Shown: piece by piece, positions 8,887 through 18,205 of the stretch
Layout: each line of letters begins with the position of its first letter
How positions within the stretch are numbered: position 1 is the first letter of the stretch
Assembly (NCBI RefSeq): GCF_000477435.1
Contig: NC_022576.1
Span: 558,001 to 622,000 of the forward strand
Origin: Candidatus Symbiobacter mobilis CR
Lineage (GTDB): Bacteria; Pseudomonadota; Gammaproteobacteria; Burkholderiales; Burkholderiaceae_C
Direction of reading: 5' to 3'
Length of the DNA stretch: 64,000 bases
Notes under the pieces: model-generated
Databases searched by the model: none
The model's input: the letters and a program-made list of their open reading frames with translations, nothing else
What the model was told of the DNA's origin: nothing
Translations under genes and position numbers: made by a program

Positions 8887-10176
8887 TCACAACCGCAAGT
8901 CGGATTCGTCCGCACGCAGCAAGTATTTGAGGTCGTAGAGCACGTGGGGCGTTTTGCCCAGCGCGCGGATGCGCTGCTCGCCCATCTCCCGAAACTGGCG
9001 GTGCGCCACGGCAAGGATGATGGCGTCATACGCGCCGGGGGTGGGGGCGGCGATGGGGGTGAAGCCGTACTCATGCTGCGCTTCTTCGGCGCTGACCCAG
9101 GGGTCGTAGACCTCGGCGACGGCGTGGTATTCGCGCAGTTCGCGAACGATGTCCACCACCCGGGTATTGCGCAAGTCCGGGCAGTTTTCCTTGAAGGTCA
9201 GGCCCATGACGAGCACGCGCGCGCCTTGGACGTGAATGCGCCGTTGCAGCATGGCCTTGACGAGCTGGGAGACGACATACGCCCCCATGCCGTCGTTCAT
9301 GCGCCGCCCCGCGAGGATGATTTCAGGGTGATAGCCGATGGACTGGGCTTTGTGCGTCAGGTAGTAGGGATCGACGCCGATGCAGTGGCCGCCGACCAGC
9401 CCGGGGCGGAAGGGCAAAAAGTTCCACTTGGTTCCCGCCGCCTGGAGCACGGATTCGGTATCGATGCCCATCTTGTTGAAGATGATCGCCAGCTCGTTGA
9501 TCAGTGCGATGTTGAGGTCGCGCTGGGTGTTTTCGATGACCTTGGCTGCCTCTGCCACCCGAATGCTGGACGCCTTGTGCGTGCCAACGACGATGATCTG
9601 CTGGTAGAGCCGATCAACGATGTCGGCGGTTTCGGGGGTCGAACCGGAAGTGACTTTGCGGATCGACGACACGCGGTGCTCTTTGTCGCCGGGGTTGATG
9701 CGTTCAGGGCTGTAGCCGACAAAAAAGTCCGTATTGCACCGCAGCCCGGAACCTTTCTCCAGAACGGGGACGCAATCCTCTTCCGTGGCGCCGGGGTAGA
9801 CGGTGGATTCGTACACGACCACATCGCCCGGCTTGAGCACTTTGCCTATTGTTTGCGAAGCGGAAATCAGCGGGCTGAGGTCGGGCCGCTTGTGCTCGTC
9901 AATGGGGGTAGGGACGGTGACGATATAGACATTGCATTGGCGCAGCGCTTCCAATTCCGTGGTGTAGCGCAAGCCGGTGGCTGTGCGGAGTTCCTCATCA
10001 GAGACTTCGAGCGTGGCATCGTGCCCTGCCTGCAGGGCATGGATGCGTGCGGCGTTGATGTCGAAGCCGGTGACAGGCCGCTTCTTGCCGAATTCCACGG
10101 CCAAGGGCAGGCCGACGTATCCCAGCCCGACGATAGCCAGGCGAATGTCTTCAAGGGTTTGGGGTGGGTGTTGCAT
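8887..10176 (-). CDS. UDP-N-acetyl-D-hexosamine 6-dehydrogenase, WbpO/TviB type
   Basis: A 429-residue nucleotide-sugar dehydrogenase. The start [13 protein letters not shown] is chosen because the dinucleotide motif ([20 protein letters not shown]) begins about 11 residues later. The central region shows [14 protein letters not shown]. The catalytic cysteine sits in [12 protein letters not shown]. The C-terminal domain has [14 protein letters not shown]. This is the two-step NAD-dependent oxidation of the C6 hydroxyl to a carboxylate seen in the UDP-Glc/GDP-Man dehydrogenase family, closest in pattern to WbpO/TviB. It precedes the epimerase gene by 83 bases in one transcription unit. Confidence 0.87.
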   Translation of the reverse strand: MQHPPQTLEDIRLAIVGLGYVGLPLAVEFGKKRPVTGFDINAARIHALQAGHDATLEVSDEELRTATGLRYTTELEALRQCNVYIVTVPTPIDEHKRPDLSPLISASQTIGKVLKPGDVVVYESTVYPGATEEDCVPVLEKGSGLRCNTDFFVGYSPERINPGDKEHRVSSIRKVTSGSTPETADIVDRLYQQIIVVGTHKASSIRVAEAAKVIENTQRDLNIALINELAIIFNKMGIDTESVLQAAGTKWNFLPFRPGLVGGHCIGVDPYYLTHKAQSIGYHPEIILAGRRMNDGMGAYVVSQLVKAMLQRRIHVQGARVLVMGLTFKENCPDLRNTRVVDIVRELREYHAVAEVYDPWVSAEEAQHEYGFTPIAAPTPGAYDAIILAVAHRQFREMGEQRIRALGKTPHVLYDLKYLLRADESDLRL

Positions 10177-10376
10177 GGTGTGGTGATAGAGCCGTGATGA
10201 AGTCGTGATAAAGCCGGAAAGATCGCTGGAATGCAGCCCGCAGACCGTGTGGGGAGCGGATTTTCTATGGAAGAAACTGTGCGTGCTGTCTCCATCGGCA
10301 ATGGTAGAGTGCCCACAGTGCCCAGCTATGACGATGGCACCGATACGACCCCTCACGACCCACAAGGAGATCCATC

Positions 10377-10925
10377 ATGACCCCAGTCCACCTTTTCGGT
10401 ATTTGCGGAAGCCTGCGCAAAGCGTCGGCCAATCGGGGCATGTTGCGCGCCGCCCAGGCCACCCTGCCAGCCAGCGCTGACATGGAAATAGCAGACCTGA
10501 CCGACGTCCCCTTGTACAACCCGGACATTGCCGCAAAACCTGCCAGCGTGGAACGCGTGCTGGCCCAAATGGGAAAGGCCGACGCACTGGTACTGGCCTG
10601 CACCGAGTACAACTACTCGATGGCGCCTGCCCTCAAAAACATCCTGGATTGGGCCTCGCGCGAGCCGGGTAATGCGCTCCTGGCTGGCAAGCCAGCGGCC
10701 ATACTGGGCGCGGCGGGGGGCATGGGCAGTACCCGTGCGCAATACCACTTGCGGCAGGTATGCGTCTATCTCGACATCCGCCCCCTCAACAAGCCAGAGG
10801 TTTTTGCCAATGCCTTTGCGGGCGGCTTTGACGCCGAAGGCAACGTGATCGACCAGACCTTGCAGCAGCAGATTGGGGAACAGATGCAAGCGCTGGTAGC
10901 CCAGGTGGTAGTCGGGCGGCGTTGA
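10377..10925 (+). CDS. NADPH-dependent FMN reductase family protein
   Basis: A 182-residue flavodoxin-fold protein, preceded by a perfect AAGGAG six bases before the ATG. The FMN phosphate-binding loop is GSLRKASANRG near the N-terminus. The second flavin motif, usually PEYN, reads CTEYNYSMAPALKN, followed by LDWASR, as in ChrR/YieF-like quinone and chromate reductases. These soluble enzymes reduce quinones and similar acceptors with NAD(P)H. The gene stands alone and converges on tRNA-Ser. Confidence 0.87.
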   Translation: MTPVHLFGICGSLRKASANRGMLRAAQATLPASADMEIADLTDVPLYNPDIAAKPASVERVLAQMGKADALVLACTEYNYSMAPALKNILDWASREPGNALLAGKPAAILGAAGGMGSTRAQYHLRQVCVYLDIRPLNKPEVFANAFAGGFDAEGNVIDQTLQQQIGEQMQALVAQVVVGRR

Positions 10926-10944
10926 TTGCGGGGCCGGAAGTAAT

Positions 10945-10967
10945 AAAAAACCCCGCACGGGGCGGGG
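10945..10967 (-). terminator. Rho-independent terminator, distal copy
   Basis: Read on the minus strand this is a 6-bp stem (CCCCGC/GCGGGG) with a five-base loop, followed by six Ts. It repeats the neighbouring terminator with a 30-base period and serves minus-strand transcription leaving tRNA-Ser. Confidence 0.85.
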
Positions 10968-10974
10968 AGGTAAT

Positions 10975-10997
10975 AAAAAACCCCGCACAGGGCGGGG
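10975..10997 (-). terminator. Rho-independent terminator, proximal copy
   Basis: This has the same stem as the copy at 10945-10967, with one base different in the loop region, and a T6 tract on the minus strand. It is the first terminator met by transcription that passes through ybdK and tRNA-Ser. Confidence 0.87.
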
Positions 10998-11051
10998 TTG
11001 GGAATCAACGGCTTCGCCACGATTACCGGGGCAGCCTCCTAGAAAAATCGC

Positions 11052-11141
11052 TGGCGGAGCAGGCGGGATTCGAACCCGCGGTGGGTATAACCCCACGCAC
11101 GCTTTCCAGGCGTGTGACTTAGACCGCTCATCCACCGCTCC
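11052..11141 (-). tRNA. tRNA-Ser (anticodon GGA)
   Basis: On the minus strand the acceptor stem GGAGCGG pairs with CTGCTCC, followed by G and an encoded CCA. The anticodon stem CACGC/GCGTG encloses CTGGAAA, so the anticodon is GGA. There is a long variable arm (GTGGGTTATACCCAC type) as in all class II serine tRNAs, and a normal T-loop (GGTTCGAATCC). At 90 bases including CCA the gene is complete. It lies just downstream of ybdK and is followed by two terminators. Confidence 0.96.
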
Positions 11142-11168
11142 AGCGGGCGCGGAGTGTAGCGTAGGGGG

Positions 11169-12311
11169 TCATCGATACGCTGCATTGCCCCCCTCTCCCC
11201 GAAACATCCGCATAGCCAGATCGACGACGGCTTGGATGCTGCCGGTCTGTGCATGGTGGGCGCGCAATTGGTTGGCGTGGTTTCCCGCGTAGGCCACGGT
11301 GCGGTGGAGGTGCTCCAGCGCGGGCAGGCTGCCCAGGGAAACCGCATAAGGTTCCAGGGCGCGCAGTGTGGCGAGGATGTCTTCCTGCAAGGATAGGCGC
11401 TCGTTCGTGGCGGGGTCGATCACCACGCCATCCAGGCCGAAGCGGCACGCCTGAAAGCGGTTGTAGTTGTAGACAAGGTACATGTCTTCGTTCAGCGGAA
11501 CGTCCTTGCGTTCGAGCAACATCTTGCACAACGCTTGCAAGTAGGCGGCCAGCGCGGCGGCGTGGTCCACGGTCAGCGGGGTGTCGCATACCCGCAGCTC
11601 GATTGTTCCAAATTCGGGCTTGGGGCGGATGTCCCAGTAAAAATCCTTCATGCTGCGAACGACGCCCGTGCGCTCCATCTTCGTGAAGTAGGACTCGACA
11701 AACGTATCCCAGTCCAGCACAAAGGGTGCCCGCCCGCTCAGGGGAAAGGCAAACACGGAGTTGAGCCGCGCCGAATCAAACAAGGTATCCACCCCCTGCA
11801 GGAACGGGGACGATGCCGACATCGCGATGAAATGCGCCAGATAGCGATGCAGGGCATGGAGCAGATACAACCCCTCGTTCGCGCTGGCGCAGCCGATGTG
11901 TACGTGCTGGCCAAATACCGTGAACTGCTTGGCCAGGTAGCCGTATAGCTCCGAGACCTCCCGAAAACGCGGGGTGGCGTAGATGCGCCGTTCGTACCAG
12001 CGCTGAAAAGGGTGCGTGCCTCCGCCGCAAATCGCCACATTGAAACGGTCGCCAGCGTCAACCAGCGCGTCACGCATGGTGCGCAACTGCGCCAGCCACG
12101 CCTTATATGACGTATGCACATCCGTCGCAACCTCGATCATGCTCTCCGTGATCTCGGGCTTGACGTCACCGGGAAACGGCTTGCGGCCCAGCCAGTGCAA
12201 CAGGTCTGCTGCAGCGGGGGTGAGATCGTGGTCGCAATGGTCGACGAGCTGCAATTCCAGCTCAATGCCGACGGTCAAGGCTTCGCTGCGCGCAAAAGGT
12301 TCGAGGGGCAT
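11169..12311 (-). CDS. ybdK: YbdK family carboxylate-amine ligase (glutamate-cysteine ligase-like)
   Basis: A 380-residue protein. The start [10 protein letters not shown] lies two bases after the stop of the antiporter gene, with GGAG inside that gene's end. The GCS2-type signature follows at once ([13 protein letters not shown]), then [11 protein letters not shown] and HVHIGCA, the metal/ATP-binding pattern of the glutamate-cysteine ligase 2 family. E. coli YbdK has weak glutamate-cysteine ligase activity, and many relatives are predicted amide-forming ligases for other substrates. The tight coupling to an antiporter, and a permuted-looking ATP-grasp protein upstream on the same strand, suggest a role beyond routine glutathione synthesis. 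That last point is inference. Confidence 0.88.
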   Translation of the reverse strand: MPLEPFARSEALTVGIELELQLVDHCDHDLTPAAADLLHWLGRKPFPGDVKPEITESMIEVATDVHTSYKAWLAQLRTMRDALVDAGDRFNVAICGGGTHPFQRWYERRIYATPRFREVSELYGYLAKQFTVFGQHVHIGCASANEGLYLLHALHRYLAHFIAMSASSPFLQGVDTLFDSARLNSVFAFPLSGRAPFVLDWDTFVESYFTKMERTGVVRSMKDFYWDIRPKPEFGTIELRVCDTPLTVDHAAALAAYLQALCKMLLERKDVPLNEDMYLVYNYNRFQACRFGLDGVVIDPATNERLSLQEDILATLRALEPYAVSLGSLPALEHLHRTVAYAGNHANQLRAHHAQTGSIQAVVDLAMRMFRGEGGNAAYR

Positions 12312-12313
12312 GG

Positions 12314-13504
12314 TCAGGGTGCTCCACGGTGGTCTGCGTCGCCGCAGTGGACAAGGGCATAGCGCGTGACGATGGGGCCAAAAATTTCCAGCACCAACGT
12401 CATCGCCGCGATGGCGGGCAACTGCTCCAGCACTGGCAATTGCAGGGGCTTCGTCTGTTCGAGCAATAGGATGGCCAGCGCAGACATGGGTGCCATGGCC
12501 ACACCCGTCCATATCCCCTTGCGAAGCGGAATGCCGCTGGGTCGGGCCAACAGGGCCGTAACGCCGACCTTGACTGCAAGGCGCATGGCAATGATGGCCA
12601 CAGCCAATGCCATGCCTTCGACCACGGGAATCCATTGCAAAGTGGCCGTGACGAACACGAAGAGCCACACCGTCAACACTTCCCCCAGGGCGCCGAAGTT
12701 GCGTTGCGCCTGCCCGAACAACACCCTGCGGTGGCGGCTGACCAAGCCAAAAACCATCGCGGCGACGAGCGGGGAATATTGCAGCGCATGCGTCAATGCA
12801 GTCAACAAGAGCACAGCGATGGCAAAGGCCACGGTAGCGTCCTGATCCGCGACGGCCAGGGAGCGCAGGATGGCAGGGACGACGACGGCAAACAATGCGC
12901 CCAGCCCTGCGGAAAAAGCCAATACCAGCAATGTGTGCCACAACGCCGGAAAGATGCCGACATCGCTGGTCAGCACCACATAGGCTACGGCAGCTTTGAA
13001 GAACAGGATGGCCAGCACGCTGTCCATGGCAGTCAGATGCACGAGCCGATCCGTCACCTGCCCGGCGCTGCGCAATTCATTGGATACGCGCAACACCACT
13101 GCCGGAGACGTCGACATCGACAAGGCCGCGAGCAGCGTAGCGACCAGAGGGGATAGCCCCCACATCCAGCCGACCCAGTACACCGCTGCAAAGGTGCCCA
13201 GGGCTTCGAGAACCCCCATCATTCCCAGCCAAGGGTTGCGGCGCAGCCAGGGGAAGTGGACGCGGTACCCCAACTCGAACAGGATGAGCGCCATGGCAAA
13301 GCTGGCCAACAGCGCAAGGGGCGTGCCGGAAGGGTTGGGCAAAAACCCGCCTTGGCTGGCTGCCATGCTGAACCCGGCGATGCCATACCCACTGATGCGC
13401 GGCAGTGCAGCCCACCGGTGGCAGAGTTCCCCCGATAGCCATGCCACGGCGATGGCCGCAGCCCAGACGAATTCCGCAGGAAAGGGCGGCAATAGGGAAA
13501 TCAT
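12314..13504 (-). CDS. Cation:proton antiporter (CPA/NhaP-Kef type membrane protein)
   Basis: A 396-residue, very hydrophobic protein from [11 protein letters not shown]. Repeated helices resemble the Na+/H+ exchanger fold: [14 protein letters not shown] matches the conserved LLFELG helix of monovalent cation:proton antiporters, and [11 protein letters not shown] matches the following TSP-type helix. No cytosolic nucleotide-binding (KTN/TrkA-N) domain follows, so it is a bare membrane unit. Its stop is two bases before ybdK, so the two proteins are made together. Transported ion (K+ or Na+) not determinable. Confidence 0.82.
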   Translation of the reverse strand: MISLLPPFPAEFVWAAAIAVAWLSGELCHRWAALPRISGYGIAGFSMAASQGGFLPNPSGTPLALLASFAMALILFELGYRVHFPWLRRNPWLGMMGVLEALGTFAAVYWVGWMWGLSPLVATLLAALSMSTSPAVVLRVSNELRSAGQVTDRLVHLTAMDSVLAILFFKAAVAYVVLTSDVGIFPALWHTLLVLAFSAGLGALFAVVVPAILRSLAVADQDATVAFAIAVLLLTALTHALQYSPLVAAMVFGLVSRHRRVLFGQAQRNFGALGEVLTVWLFVFVTATLQWIPVVEGMALAVAIIAMRLAVKVGVTALLARPSGIPLRKGIWTGVAMAPMSALAILLLEQTKPLQLPVLEQLPAIAAMTLVLEIFGPIVTRYALVHCGDADHRGAP

Positions 13505-13590
13505 CGGCGTGTCCTCCAAACTATGTTGCACGGCCCGCCGTGCGCGGGCGAATCTTGCAATCCGTGGGCAGCCCACGGGGCAAGGCCGAT

Positions 13591-14427
13591 TCAAGAAACC
13601 GCTGTGCGGCTGCGTTGCGGTGCGGGGCCTGAACGAACGGGCGTCCAGTCGATGGGGTCTTGTTGCAGCACCATATCGATGTCCAACCCCAGCACTTCCG
13701 CCACCAGGGCAGGAAAGCTCACCGCCAGCGCACGCTGGGACCACTGGAGCTGCCGTGCGCGGGCACGCCACAGCGCCAGATGCAACACCCCCGCCAAAGG
13801 CTCGTAGGGGTCGTTGTCGAAAGGCTTGTGTTGAAACTCCAGCGCATCGAACATGTTGTGCGGCAGTTTCCACTGGCGTGCCAGCCCGGCTGTGACCTGG
13901 GTAAAGCAAAAGCCCACTGCTTGCAACTCTGCGCGGGCGCGCTTGGGTTCGAAAACGCCGACTTTGGCATCCAACGCCACGATATTCGGCAGAGCCACGC
14001 GCAGCAGCAGCTCGCCCACGGCGTGGATCATCCCGACGCAATACGCGGCCTGTGGGTCCAGGTGCAACAAGCCCGCGATGGCGCGTGATACCCGCGCTGC
14101 ATCAAGGCTGTACGACCAGAACTGCGCAAGCTGGATACCCGGAACGGCCTTGAACGTCGCACTCGACGCTGCATGCATCACCAGAGTACGCACCTCGTCC
14201 AAGCGCAGCACGGCGAGCGCTTCTGACACCCCGTGCAGCTTGCCAGCCAGCCCCGCTGCATTGGCGATTTGCAGCAAACGGCATGACAACGCTGGGTCAG
14301 TACCCAGCAATTGGGCAAGGCGGCGCAAATCGGGCCGGGGCCGACCAAGTTCCGTCAATGCCAGTGCCACGACCCGTGGGATGCTGGGGATGACGAAAGG
14401 CGTGGAAAGAAGTTCTTGCAAACCCAT
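13591..14427 (-). CDS. HDOD domain protein
   Basis: A 278-residue protein from MGLQELLSTPF; an in-frame ATG at 14523 would add 32 residues without a clear domain, so the shorter form is preferred. The HDOD fold shows in IPSIPRVVALALTELG, then LAQLLGTDPALSCRLLQIAN, and later CVGMIHAVGELLL, which stands where HD-domain enzymes carry the metal-binding His-Asp pair. HDOD proteins lack reliable hydrolase activity and act as adaptors in bacterial signalling and c-di-GMP networks. It follows the ATP-grasp gene by about 100 bases on the same strand. Function here unknown. Confidence 0.85.
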   Translation of the reverse strand: MGLQELLSTPFVIPSIPRVVALALTELGRPRPDLRRLAQLLGTDPALSCRLLQIANAAGLAGKLHGVSEALAVLRLDEVRTLVMHAASSATFKAVPGIQLAQFWSYSLDAARVSRAIAGLLHLDPQAAYCVGMIHAVGELLLRVALPNIVALDAKVGVFEPKRARAELQAVGFCFTQVTAGLARQWKLPHNMFDALEFQHKPFDNDPYEPLAGVLHLALWRARARQLQWSQRALAVSFPALVAEVLGLDIDMVLQQDPIDWTPVRSGPAPQRSRTAVS

Positions 14428-14528
14428 GGTGACGAACTGACGCACGACATAGGCCGTACCCACTGCGGGAGGGCGCCACCTGCCGATCTCGGGGAGTGTA
14501 GATAGGCTATATCCAAGCCCCATACACA

Positions 14529-15830
14529 CTACACCACACACACAGGCGCGAAGCCCCCGCCGGGGGTGCGGAAATTGGTCGTCTGCCCTGTATACAGCCG
14601 CGCCACGAACAGATGCACGACACCGGCGTAGGTATAGGCGCGGATGTCGTACTTCAGCCAGGTAGGTTGTCCGCCGACGTCCACGTAGCGGGTGGGGGGG
14701 GCGATGAAGGTTTGCGCGACGATGTCGTGTGGCCTGCGTTGCTGGAGCTGTTCCCAGACGCCGCGCGTGAGTTTGTCGCCCCGGTATGCGGCTTTGGAAC
14801 CATACCCCGACACGGGTTTGAAAAACAGCTCCCGCCGCCGCGCCCATAACGCAGCCGCGTTGTCGGCAGTCAAGGGCAGGGTGGCGGGGACGACCCGGCC
14901 CAGCGTGGCAATGTCTGCGGCATCCGCGCCCCAGGCAGCAAGCTGCTCGGGCTGGCCCAACACAGCCAGGTTGCGCTTATTGGCCAGCAGGGCGTGCGCA
15001 CGGGGATGGGGGGTAAGCACGACGGCTCCACACTCGGCCGCAGCGCGCAGCGCCTGGGATGTAGCGTCACGCAGCGCAAAGTCGGTCAGGCGGTTGTAGA
15101 CCATATCCACAGGCTGGCCTTCGTAGGCAAGGTGGTCGCCACACCATTGCAATGCTTGCGGATCGGCGATGTGCGCTTCCACGCCATGCCGGGCGAACAG
15201 CGCACGGAACATCTCGAACTCCGGGGCCAGGAATTGTTCGCCGGGCGCCACGTCCACGATGCAGACGGTGCGCAAGGGCGCATCCCCACGCTGCAAGCGC
15301 CATTCGGCCTCGAACATCTGCATCACGGCAGCGCCGTGTTCCTGATGGCAGGTGGATGACGCCGTGCAGGGTTGCGCAGCCCAGTCCGCATTCGCAGCAA
15401 CGCAGGCCAGCGCGGCATTGGGCAGCCATCCCCCAGCGTTGGTGTTGATTTCGATCAGAAAAGCCTCGTCCCCCACGACGTGGAAGTCGTACCCCATGCA
15501 TGCCCCACGCAGCCCCCAGTCTTGCAAAGCCAGGGGGTCGGCTGCTTGCAGCACATGCTGTGCGTAACCGGGCAGGGCGGCGATGCGCTCGATGGCTGCG
15601 ACGGCCTCTGCCATCGCAGCGACCGCCCGAGGCGGCACAAACACGGCATTGGCCGCGAACAGATGCGGGCGCAAGTCATGCCAAGGCTGCCACGGCAAAT
15701 CCCATTCCTGCTCCAGAGCGGCATACAGCCGTTCCCGATCCACCAGCCCGGAATGGGGATCGTGGTGGAGCGCGTCCACCGTTGTGCCGTTGTGGCGATC
15801 GTGCAAGGGCATCGAATGGGAGATAAGCAT
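14529..15830 (-). CDS. ATP-grasp-like protein of unknown substrate
   Basis: A 433-residue protein; an alternative ATG at 15812 would shorten it by six residues. I do not recognise a named orthologue. Two blocks suggest ATP-grasp chemistry. FLIEINTNAGG lies in the N-terminal half and resembles the metal-binding E-x-N motif. FFKPVSGYGSKAAYRG and WLKYDIRAY lie in the C-terminal half and resemble the phosphate-binding lysine/glycine loop and following strand. The metal-like motif precedes the lysine/glycine loop, the reverse of the usual order, as in circularly permuted ATP-grasp enzymes. It ends with TPGGGFAPV. It starts 15 bases after radA and shares a strand with YbdK, an amide ligase; such pairs occur in predicted peptide-modifying clusters. 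Product unknown. Confidence 0.6.
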   Translation of the reverse strand: MLISHSMPLHDRHNGTTVDALHHDPHSGLVDRERLYAALEQEWDLPWQPWHDLRPHLFAANAVFVPPRAVAAMAEAVAAIERIAALPGYAQHVLQAADPLALQDWGLRGACMGYDFHVVGDEAFLIEINTNAGGWLPNAALACVAANADWAAQPCTASSTCHQEHGAAVMQMFEAEWRLQRGDAPLRTVCIVDVAPGEQFLAPEFEMFRALFARHGVEAHIADPQALQWCGDHLAYEGQPVDMVYNRLTDFALRDATSQALRAAAECGAVVLTPHPRAHALLANKRNLAVLGQPEQLAAWGADAADIATLGRVVPATLPLTADNAAALWARRRELFFKPVSGYGSKAAYRGDKLTRGVWEQLQQRRPHDIVAQTFIAPPTRYVDVGGQPTWLKYDIRAYTYAGVVHLFVARLYTGQTTNFRTPGGGFAPVCVV

Positions 15831-15845
15831 GGGCGCGACTGCTGA

Positions 15846-17246
15846 CTATGGCAACCCCCGCACCACCTCCATCGCCTGCTCGACGCGATCGACGGCGTGG
15901 ATCGTCAAGCCTGCGAATTCCTTGGCGTGGGGGTTTTTGGGGGCGTTGGCACGGGGGGCGACGGCAATGCCGAAACCGAGTTTGGCGGCTTCCTTCAGGC
16001 GTTCCTGCCCGCGCGGCGCAGGGCGCACTTCCCCGGCCAGGCCGACTTCGCCAAAGGCAAACAGCCCGCGCGGTAAGGGCTGGCCACGCAGAGAAGAAGC
16101 GATGGCCAACACCACCGCCAAATCCGCAGCAGGTTCGCCGATGCGCACCCCGCCGACAGCGTTGACGAACACATCCTGGTCTCCGCAGGCCACCCCGGCA
16201 TGGCGGTGCAATACCGCCAGCAACATGGCTAGCCTGTCCCGATCCAGCCCCACGCTTAGGCGGCGCGGGCTGGGGCCTGCGCTATCGACGAGGGCCTGGA
16301 TCTCGACGAGCATGGGACGGGTTCCTTCGATCGTGACCATCACGCAACTGCCCGACACCGGCTCGGAATGCTGACTCAAAAACATCGCGCTGGGGTTGCT
16401 GACCCCCCGCAAGCCGCGCTCGGTCATCGCGAATACGCCGATTTCATTGACCGCGCCGAAGCGGTTCTTGAACGCACGCACCAGCCGGAAGCTCGAATGC
16501 GTATCCCCTTCGAAATACAGCACCGTATCAACCATGTGTTCAAGCACGCGCGGGCCTGCCAGCGAGCCTTCCTTGGTGACATGGCCGACGAGCACGATAG
16601 CCACCCCGCTGGACTTGGCCATCCGCGTAAGCTGTGCCGCGCACTCGCGCACCTGCGACACCGAACCGGGCGCTGCGGAGAGGTCGTCCGAATAGATCGT
16701 CTGAATCGAGTCGATTACCGCGATATGGGGGCGGTGGGTCTGGATGGCAGCCAGGATCGAAGCAAGGCGAATTTCCGCCAGCACCCGCACCTGCGAATGG
16801 CCCAGCCCCAGCCTGCGTGCGCGCAGGGCGACCTGGGCGCCGCTTTCCTCCCCTGTGACGTACAGGGTGTTGCGATCTTGCTGGGTGCGGCGCTGCATGG
16901 CATCGAGCGTCTGGAGCAGTAGCGTGGATTTGCCGATGCCGGGATCACCGCCAATGAGCACCACGCCTCCTTCGACAAAGCCCCCGCCGAGCACGCGGTC
17001 GAGTTCCTCGCACCCGGACGTTGCCCGGGCTAGCTCCTGGGCGTCCAGGCTGCCCAGCACCGCAATCTCCGCAGTGCCTGCAAGGGGTGCAAAGCGGGAA
17101 TGGGGGGAGTGAGAGGAACCAGTGGGGGCGGTAGGCTCCAGGGTCGATTCGACGAGGGTATTCCACTCCCCGCAATGGGGACACTTGCCCAGCCAACGCG
17201 TGTGGGTGCCCCCGCAGGAGGAACAGACATGGGTGGTTTTGGTCAT
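15846..17246 (-). CDS. radA: DNA repair protein RadA
   Basis: A 466-residue protein of normal length. The N-terminal zinc finger (CSSCGGTHTRWLGKCPHCGEW) has four cysteines. Walker A is GGDPGIGKST. The RadA-specific KNRFG motif appears in VRAFKNRFGAVNE, and the C-terminal Lon-protease-like domain is complete (PRRLSVGLDRDR onward, through GEVGLAGEVRP). RadA is a DnaB-like/RecA-like helicase that drives branch migration in recombination and natural transformation. It is transcribed between aat and the ATP-grasp gene. Confidence 0.97.
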   Translation of the reverse strand: MTKTTHVCSSCGGTHTRWLGKCPHCGEWNTLVESTLEPTAPTGSSHSPHSRFAPLAGTAEIAVLGSLDAQELARATSGCEELDRVLGGGFVEGGVVLIGGDPGIGKSTLLLQTLDAMQRRTQQDRNTLYVTGEESGAQVALRARRLGLGHSQVRVLAEIRLASILAAIQTHRPHIAVIDSIQTIYSDDLSAAPGSVSQVRECAAQLTRMAKSSGVAIVLVGHVTKEGSLAGPRVLEHMVDTVLYFEGDTHSSFRLVRAFKNRFGAVNEIGVFAMTERGLRGVSNPSAMFLSQHSEPVSGSCVMVTIEGTRPMLVEIQALVDSAGPSPRRLSVGLDRDRLAMLLAVLHRHAGVACGDQDVFVNAVGGVRIGEPAADLAVVLAIASSLRGQPLPRGLFAFGEVGLAGEVRPAPRGQERLKEAAKLGFGIAVAPRANAPKNPHAKEFAGLTIHAVDRVEQAMEVVRGLP

Positions 17247-17265
17247 GGGGCGTACTGCGTGGGGG

Positions 17266-17340
17266 TACTGTGCCAGTCACGAAGCGGCTTCTCCAAGCTC
17301 CCCTCGCCCAATGCGAGAGGGGTGGGAGGTGAGGGGAACT
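17266..17340. repeat. Dispersed intergenic repeat, copy A (overlaps end of aat)
   Basis: From TACTGTGCCAGTCACGAAGC to a G-rich end, this stretch closely matches 43279-43366, including the GCGAAGCGGCTTCTC-like core and a run of alternating CCCC/GGGG blocks able to form a hairpin. Copy A runs into the aat coding region and supplies its last ~20 codons and stop. Confidence 0.7.
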
Positions 17341-18095
17341 GGGGCAGGCCAGAGCGCCTGCCAATAGGCATCGTCCCACGCCCAGAGGGGGCTGGGCTGC
17401 CGTACACGTTCTGCAACCCCGGCCAAAAATTCCTGCCGGGGAATGCACCGCGCCCCCAACGAAGCCAAATGCCGGGTATCTTGCTGGCAGTCGATGCGGT
17501 CAATACCGCGATGGATACAGCAACACACCAGTGCCGCCAAAGCGATTTTGGACGCGTCCGAAGCGCGGTGAAACATCGACTCCCCGAAGACGGCTTTGCC
17601 AATGGCGACGAAATACAACCCGCCGACAAGCTGCCCATCGACCCAGGTCTCGACGCTATGGGCCAGGCCAGCGCAGTGCAAATCCTCATAGGCGATGACC
17701 ATTGCGGGGAGGATCCACGTCGCCAGCCTCCGGTGCCGGGGGGTCTGCGCGCAACCGCGAATCACCTCGCCGAAAGCCGAGTCGATGCGCACGGTGCAAC
17801 CGGGTGTCCGGGCAAAGCGACGCAAGGTCTTGCGCAGCGAAGGGTGCAAGCGAAAGTCGGCAATGTCGAGCACCATCCGGGGGTCGGGGTTCCACCACAG
17901 AATCGGCTGACCCAACGCATACCAGGGAAAGATGCCCTGGCGGTAGGCGCGAACAAGGGTGGCCACCGTCAAATCGGCCCCGGCGCACAACAGGCCCGGC
18001 GCATCGGTACTTGCATCCCACGCAATGCGCGGCGGGGGAAAGTCCTCACCGGGGGCAAGAAATGGCAGGGTAAGCGGCTCTACAGGGCTAGGCAT
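17277..18095 (-). CDS. aat: Leucyl/phenylalanyl-tRNA--protein transferase
   Basis: A 272-residue protein from MPSPVEPL; a longer frame upstream lacks family similarity. Family motifs are clear: YRQGIFPWY near the N-terminus, WILPAMVIAYEDLHCAGLAHSVE in the middle (usually W-I-T/L-x-x-M-x-x-A-Y-x-x-L-H), and GGLYFVAIGKAVFGESMF. The enzyme adds Leu or Phe to N-terminal Arg/Lys, marking proteins for ClpAP by the N-end rule. The last ~20 residues (TSHPSRIGRGELGEAAS and just before) are encoded by a dispersed repeat and look like an acquired tail rather than part of the fold. Confidence 0.93.
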   Translation of the reverse strand: MPSPVEPLTLPFLAPGEDFPPPRIAWDASTDAPGLLCAGADLTVATLVRAYRQGIFPWYALGQPILWWNPDPRMVLDIADFRLHPSLRKTLRRFARTPGCTVRIDSAFGEVIRGCAQTPRHRRLATWILPAMVIAYEDLHCAGLAHSVETWVDGQLVGGLYFVAIGKAVFGESMFHRASDASKIALAALVCCCIHRGIDRIDCQQDTRHLASLGARCIPRQEFLAGVAERVRQPSPLWAWDDAYWQALWPAPVPLTSHPSRIGRGELGEAAS

Positions 18096-18205
18096 GGGCT
18101 GCGGATGGTAGCTGTAGGGCGGCGGAAACCGCGATGGCCACCTTGTACCACCTGCAAAACCATGGCATAGCGCCACAACTTGCGTAACTGCCTCGTCATA
18201 AGCGC

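Noticed and set aside
8758..10197. A 479-codon plus-strand frame
   Set aside because: It lies entirely opposite the WbpO gene and mirrors its codons; no independent protein features.
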